A stretch of DNA of 64,000 nucleotides from Candidatus Tumulicola sp. Lineage in GTDB: Bacteria; Vulcanimicrobiota; Vulcanimicrobiia; Vulcanimicrobiales; Vulcanimicrobiaceae. The notes beneath the pieces are model-generated. The model made no database searches and was not told the origin of the DNA. It saw only the letters and a program-made list of their open reading frames with translations. This document shows positions 61,136-64,000 of this stretch, piece after piece. Made by a program: the position numbers and the translations under genes. Location: the NCBI GenBank assembly GCA_036490475.1, contig DASXDT010000006.1, positions 310,001 through 374,000 on the forward strand, read 5' to 3'. The first letter of the stretch is position 1. The number at the start of each line of letters is the position of its first letter.

Positions 61136-62026
61136 CTATGCTTGCGAAGCACTCATCCCAGCAATCCGGCGGGCAAGCAGACCCGGAACCTCGGACGGGC
61201 GGTCCGCAACGGGGACCCCCGCAGCTTGAAACGCTTCGATCTTGCTCTTGGCAGTTCCAAAGGTGCCCGAGACGATCGCCCCGGCGTGGCCGAGCGATTT
61301 CCCGGGCGGCGCGTTCCGCCCGCCGATAAAGGCCACGATCGGCGTGCGCGGCAGATGCTCGGCAATGAAGGCCGCGGCGTCTTCCTCATCGGACCCGCCG
61401 ATCTCGCCGCACAAAACGATCGCGCTCGTTTGAGAATCGTTCGCAAATTCGCGTAAGCAATCCACGAAGGTCGTTCCGATGATCGGATCGCCGCCGACAC
61501 CGACGCAGGTCGATTGGCCGAGCCCCGCCCGCGTGAGTCCATCGACGACTTCGTACGTCAAGGTGCCGGAGCGCGAAACCAAGCCGACATTGCCCTCGAG
61601 AAAAATGTGGCCGGGCATGATGCCGACCGACGATTTGCCGGGAGAGATTAACCCCGGGCAGTTGGGCCCGATGATCCGCATGCCCGGCGTGGTTCCCACC
61701 ACCTTGAGCACGTCGTGTACCGGCACGCCTTCGGTAATACACACCGCCGTCCCGATTCCAGCGTAATACGCTTCGAACAGCGCGTCGGCCGCAAACGGTG
61801 GCGGCACGAAGATACAGGTGTGGGTCGCGCCGGTTGCGGCAACCGCGTCCTTAACCGTATCGAACACCGGCAACCCGTGCGACCTCGTCTGTCCGCCTTT
61901 GCCGGGGGTCACGCCGCCGACGATGTTGGTGCCGTATTTGAGCATCCGCTCGGTGTGGTGCGAGCCTTCGGCACCGGTGATGCCTTGCACGATCACCTTG
62001 CTGTTTTTATCGAGGAAAATACTCAC
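61136..62026 (-). CDS. sucD: Succinyl-CoA synthetase alpha subunit
   Basis: 296 residues. MSIFLDKNSKVIVQGITGAEGSHHTERMLKYGTNIVGGVTPGKGG (CoA-binding Rossmann part), PGIMPG-type segment (VGIMPGHIFLEGNVGLVSRSGTLTYE), and the phosphohistidine loop GHAGAIVSGTFG. It makes ATP or GTP from succinyl-CoA in the TCA cycle. The ATG overlaps the sucC stop by four bases. Confidence 0.96.
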   Translation of the reverse strand: MSIFLDKNSKVIVQGITGAEGSHHTERMLKYGTNIVGGVTPGKGGQTRSHGLPVFDTVKDAVAATGATHTCIFVPPPFAADALFEAYYAGIGTAVCITEGVPVHDVLKVVGTTPGMRIIGPNCPGLISPGKSSVGIMPGHIFLEGNVGLVSRSGTLTYEVVDGLTRAGLGQSTCVGVGGDPIIGTTFVDCLREFANDSQTSAIVLCGEIGGSDEEDAAAFIAEHLPRTPIVAFIGGRNAPPGKSLGHAGAIVSGTFGTAKSKIEAFQAAGVPVADRPSEVPGLLARRIAGMSASQA

Positions 62027-63186
62027 GCCGCGGCCTCCACGGCGCGCTTAGCGCCTTCGTCCATCGTTTCGACCGGCGTCATCCCGGCCTCGGCCAAAAT
62101 CCGCCGGCCTTCTTCTTCGTTATTACCGGTCAGGCGAATGACCAGCGGGATTTTACGCGAGCTGGTCGTCGCCATTGCGTCCACGATACCCCGCGCGACT
62201 TCGTCGCCACGCGTGATTCCACCAAAGATGTTGATGAAGAACGACTTGGCGCCGGTGTTGTTGACGACCAGCTCGTAACATTTGCGCACGCGTTCGGCGT
62301 TAGCGCCGCCGCCGACATCGAGAAAGTTCGCGACTTTGCCGCCGGCGAACGCGACCGCGTCCATCGTAGCCATCGCCAAACCCGCGCCGTTGGCCATCGT
62401 ACCGACGGTTCCGTCGAAGCGTAGGAAGTTGCGGATTCCTAAGCCGGCGCTGCTCGCCAATCGCTCGTCCTCATCGAGCGGTAACGCCTCTTGCCACTTC
62501 GCGAATTCGGGATGGCGAAACAGCGCATCGTCATCGAGTTCGACTTTAGCATCGGAGGCGACGACCTTACCGTCTTTGGTGAGCGCGAGCGGATTGATTT
62601 CGACCAGTTTAGCGCCGTACTCAAAAAAAAGTTCGTACAGCGCTCCGACAATCGCCGGTAGTTGCTTACGATAACCTGGATCGAGCTGCGCGTCGAACGC
62701 CAACTGCCGCCCGATGAAGGGTGAGTAGCCGATGGCCGTATCGATGTAGGCTTTCGCGATCGACTCGGGGTGATGCTCGGACACTTCCTCGATATCCATG
62801 CCGCCGAAACGGCTGACCATGATCACGGGTCTTTTCTGAGCCCGGTCGATCGTAATCGCGCAGTAGGCTTCTTTTTCGATCGGAAGTTTCTCTTCGACCA
62901 GCAACGATTTGATCGGTTCGCCGTTGGGATTCTGCCTGTTCGGTGGCATCGGCGTCGCCAAGATGTTTTGTGCGACGTGCCGGCCTTCGTCGGCGCCGGT
63001 TGCGAATTGAATTTTGCCGGCCTTCCCGCGACCGCCCATCAAGACTTGCGCTTTGACGACCCACTCGCCGGCCTGTTCTTTCAAAAAGTCCGCGACGTGC
63101 TGCGCGGTTGGGGCGTGGCTGTTGCGCGGAACGGGAATCCCGGCCCGGCGAAACAGCTCCTTGCCCTGATACTCCATGAGGTTCAT
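62023..63186 (-). CDS. sucC: Succinyl-CoA synthetase beta subunit
   Basis: 387 residues. MNLMEYQGKELFRRAGIPVPRN (ATP-grasp start), VVKAQVLMGGRGKAGKIQFA, KLVEINPLALTKDGKVVASDAKVELDDDA, and GTVGTMANGAGLAMATMDAVAFAGGKVANFLDVGGGA are the usual motifs. It carries the nucleotide-binding site. It overlaps the acyl-CoA dehydrogenase stop, so the three genes form one operon. Confidence 0.96.
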   Translation of the reverse strand: MNLMEYQGKELFRRAGIPVPRNSHAPTAQHVADFLKEQAGEWVVKAQVLMGGRGKAGKIQFATGADEGRHVAQNILATPMPPNRQNPNGEPIKSLLVEEKLPIEKEAYCAITIDRAQKRPVIMVSRFGGMDIEEVSEHHPESIAKAYIDTAIGYSPFIGRQLAFDAQLDPGYRKQLPAIVGALYELFFEYGAKLVEINPLALTKDGKVVASDAKVELDDDALFRHPEFAKWQEALPLDEDERLASSAGLGIRNFLRFDGTVGTMANGAGLAMATMDAVAFAGGKVANFLDVGGGANAERVRKCYELVVNNTGAKSFFINIFGGITRGDEVARGIVDAMATTSSRKIPLVIRLTGNNEEEGRRILAEAGMTPVETMDEGAKRAVEAAA

Positions 63187-64000
63187 TCAAATTTTCCCAA
63201 TAGCGAACGAGCGATGATGATCTGTTGAATTTCGGACGTGCCTTCGTAGATCTCGGTGACCTTGGCATCGCGATAGTGCCGTTCGACAGCGAACTCGGTC
63301 GTGTAACCGTAACCGCCGTGAATTTGCAGCGCTTCCGCGGCATGCTTTCGCGCGGCGGTCGACGCAAACAGTTTGGCTTTTGACGCTTCAATCGTGAACG
63401 GACGGCCCGCGTCGGCCAGCGCGGCTGCGCGATACAGTAGAAGTCGCGCGGCGTCGAGATCCATCGCCATCTGCGCGATTTTGAACGATACGCCTTCGAA
63501 CGCACCGATCGGTTTGCCGAATGCAATTCGCTCCTTTGCGAACTGCACGGATTCGTCCAAACACGCTGCGAGAATGCCGACGGCTTGCGCGGTGATACCG
63601 ATCCGACCGGAGGTCAACGCCGTCATCGCACCACCGAAACCGTCGCCTTCGCTGCCGAGCAGCGCGTCGCCGGGAATCTTCGCGTCTTCGAACGCGAGAT
63701 CGCACGTGTTGCTCGTGCGAATTCCAAGCTTATCGGTAACGCGCTCGACGACGATGCCGGTGGTACCGCGCGGTATTAAGAACGCGCTGACGCCCTTAGG
63801 GCCGGGGCCGCCGGTGCGGAACATGCCCATTACGACGTCGCAGTAGCTGCCGTTGGTACACCATTGCTTGCGACCGTTCAACACGTATCCGTCATCTTGA
63901 CGGCGAGCGGTCGAGCGAAGCGAAGCCGCGTCCGAACCGGCATCGGATTCCGTCAGCGCAAATCCGGCAATCGTGTCGCCGGTCGCCAACTGCGGCAACC
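63183..64000 (-). CDS. Acyl-CoA dehydrogenase, C-terminal part (5' end outside window)
   Basis: The frame runs off the right edge; about 272 residues are visible. FALTESDAGSDAASLRSTA (FAD/substrate region), GIRTSNTCDLAFEDAKIPGDALLG, AFGKPIGAFEGVSFKIAQMAMD, IHGGYGYTTEFAVERHYRDAKVTEIYEGTSEIQQIIIARSLLG. The Glu of the YEGTSEIQ motif is the expected catalytic base of this subfamily (short/branched chain and butyryl-type enzymes). It produces enoyl-CoA. It overlaps sucC, suggesting a shared catabolic operon. Confidence 0.93.
   Translation of the reverse strand, partial: LPQLATGDTIAGFALTESDAGSDAASLRSTARRQDDGYVLNGRKQWCTNGSYCDVVMGMFRTGGPGPKGVSAFLIPRGTTGIVVERVTDKLGIRTSNTCDLAFEDAKIPGDALLGSEGDGFGGAMTALTSGRIGITAQAVGILAACLDESVQFAKERIAFGKPIGAFEGVSFKIAQMAMDLDAARLLLYRAAALADAGRPFTIEASKAKLFASTAARKHAAEALQIHGGYGYTTEFAVERHYRDAKVTEIYEGTSEIQQIIIARSLLGKFE

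Noticed and set aside
1-64000. CRISPR array, rRNA or tRNA genes
   Set aside because: No regularly spaced repeats and no recognisable tRNA T-arm/acceptor pattern or rRNA sequence was seen by reading. A tRNA scan was not possible here.

Overview
The window comes from a GC-rich diderm bacterium. It has three TonB-dependent outer-membrane receptors, a lipoprotein and several exported proteins. Gene spacing is very tight, with many 4-base ATGA or GTGA stop/start overlaps, and GTG and TTG starts are common. A LexA of ordinary layout has a Gram-positive-type SOS box and faces a LysM gene of the YneA kind. Some gene groups recall Chloroflexi and Deinococcus-Thermus. An under-sampled phylum such as Eremiobacterota/Vulcanimicrobiota would fit, but nothing here proves a taxon.

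Left edge (1-4.8 kb): an AT-richer block unlike the rest. It holds the end of an unknown gene, an AAA/OLD-type ATPase joined directly to a PIN-like nuclease gene (a likely defence module), a degenerate stretch, and a two-gene unit of a two-helix membrane protein and a small protein. It abuts a beheaded gene resembling a clostripain-family peptidase, as if the block replaced its 5' half. Then come a HIRAN-domain SF2 helicase and secF/secD (to 9.5 kb).

Export locus (9.6-26.1 kb, minus strand): a compact flagellar-type type III export apparatus. In transcription order it reads flgB-like, flgC, fliE, fliF, fliH, fliI, a retropepsin-like exported protein, an unknown gene, a rod/hook-like gene, fliM-like, fliN and fliP. 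After an interruption by a plus-strand regulator/glycosyltransferase pair and metF come fliQ, fliR, flhB and flhA. No separate FliG, hook, filament, stator or chemotaxis gene is present. FliF ends in a segment resembling part of FliG, and most components are short for their families.

Housekeeping region (26.1-46.2 kb, minus strand): an HD hydrolase, a DUF3810 protein, rpsI, rplM, truA, a DUF5069 protein, a PAP2 phosphatase, lysS and greA. Next is a four-gene cluster (an acyl-ACP-reductase-like enzyme with its catalytic Cys, an SRPBCC protein, a class III aminotransferase and a poorly characterised 'quinate dehydrogenase'-like protein) downstream of dusB. Then follow a membrane glycosyltransferase-like protein, a DUF1275 protein, the CoA route (panC, coaBC, coaX), an FHA protein, a PLP lyase, a lone PTS EIIC and lexA.

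Right end (46.2-64 kb): the SOS-controlled LysM gene (plus strand), a small CxxC protein, a receptor gene, a thioredoxin-like/exported-protein pair, two tandem paralogous receptor genes, and sucD, sucC and a truncated acyl-CoA dehydrogenase in one overlapping operon. No tRNA, rRNA, CRISPR array or recognisable transposase was found.
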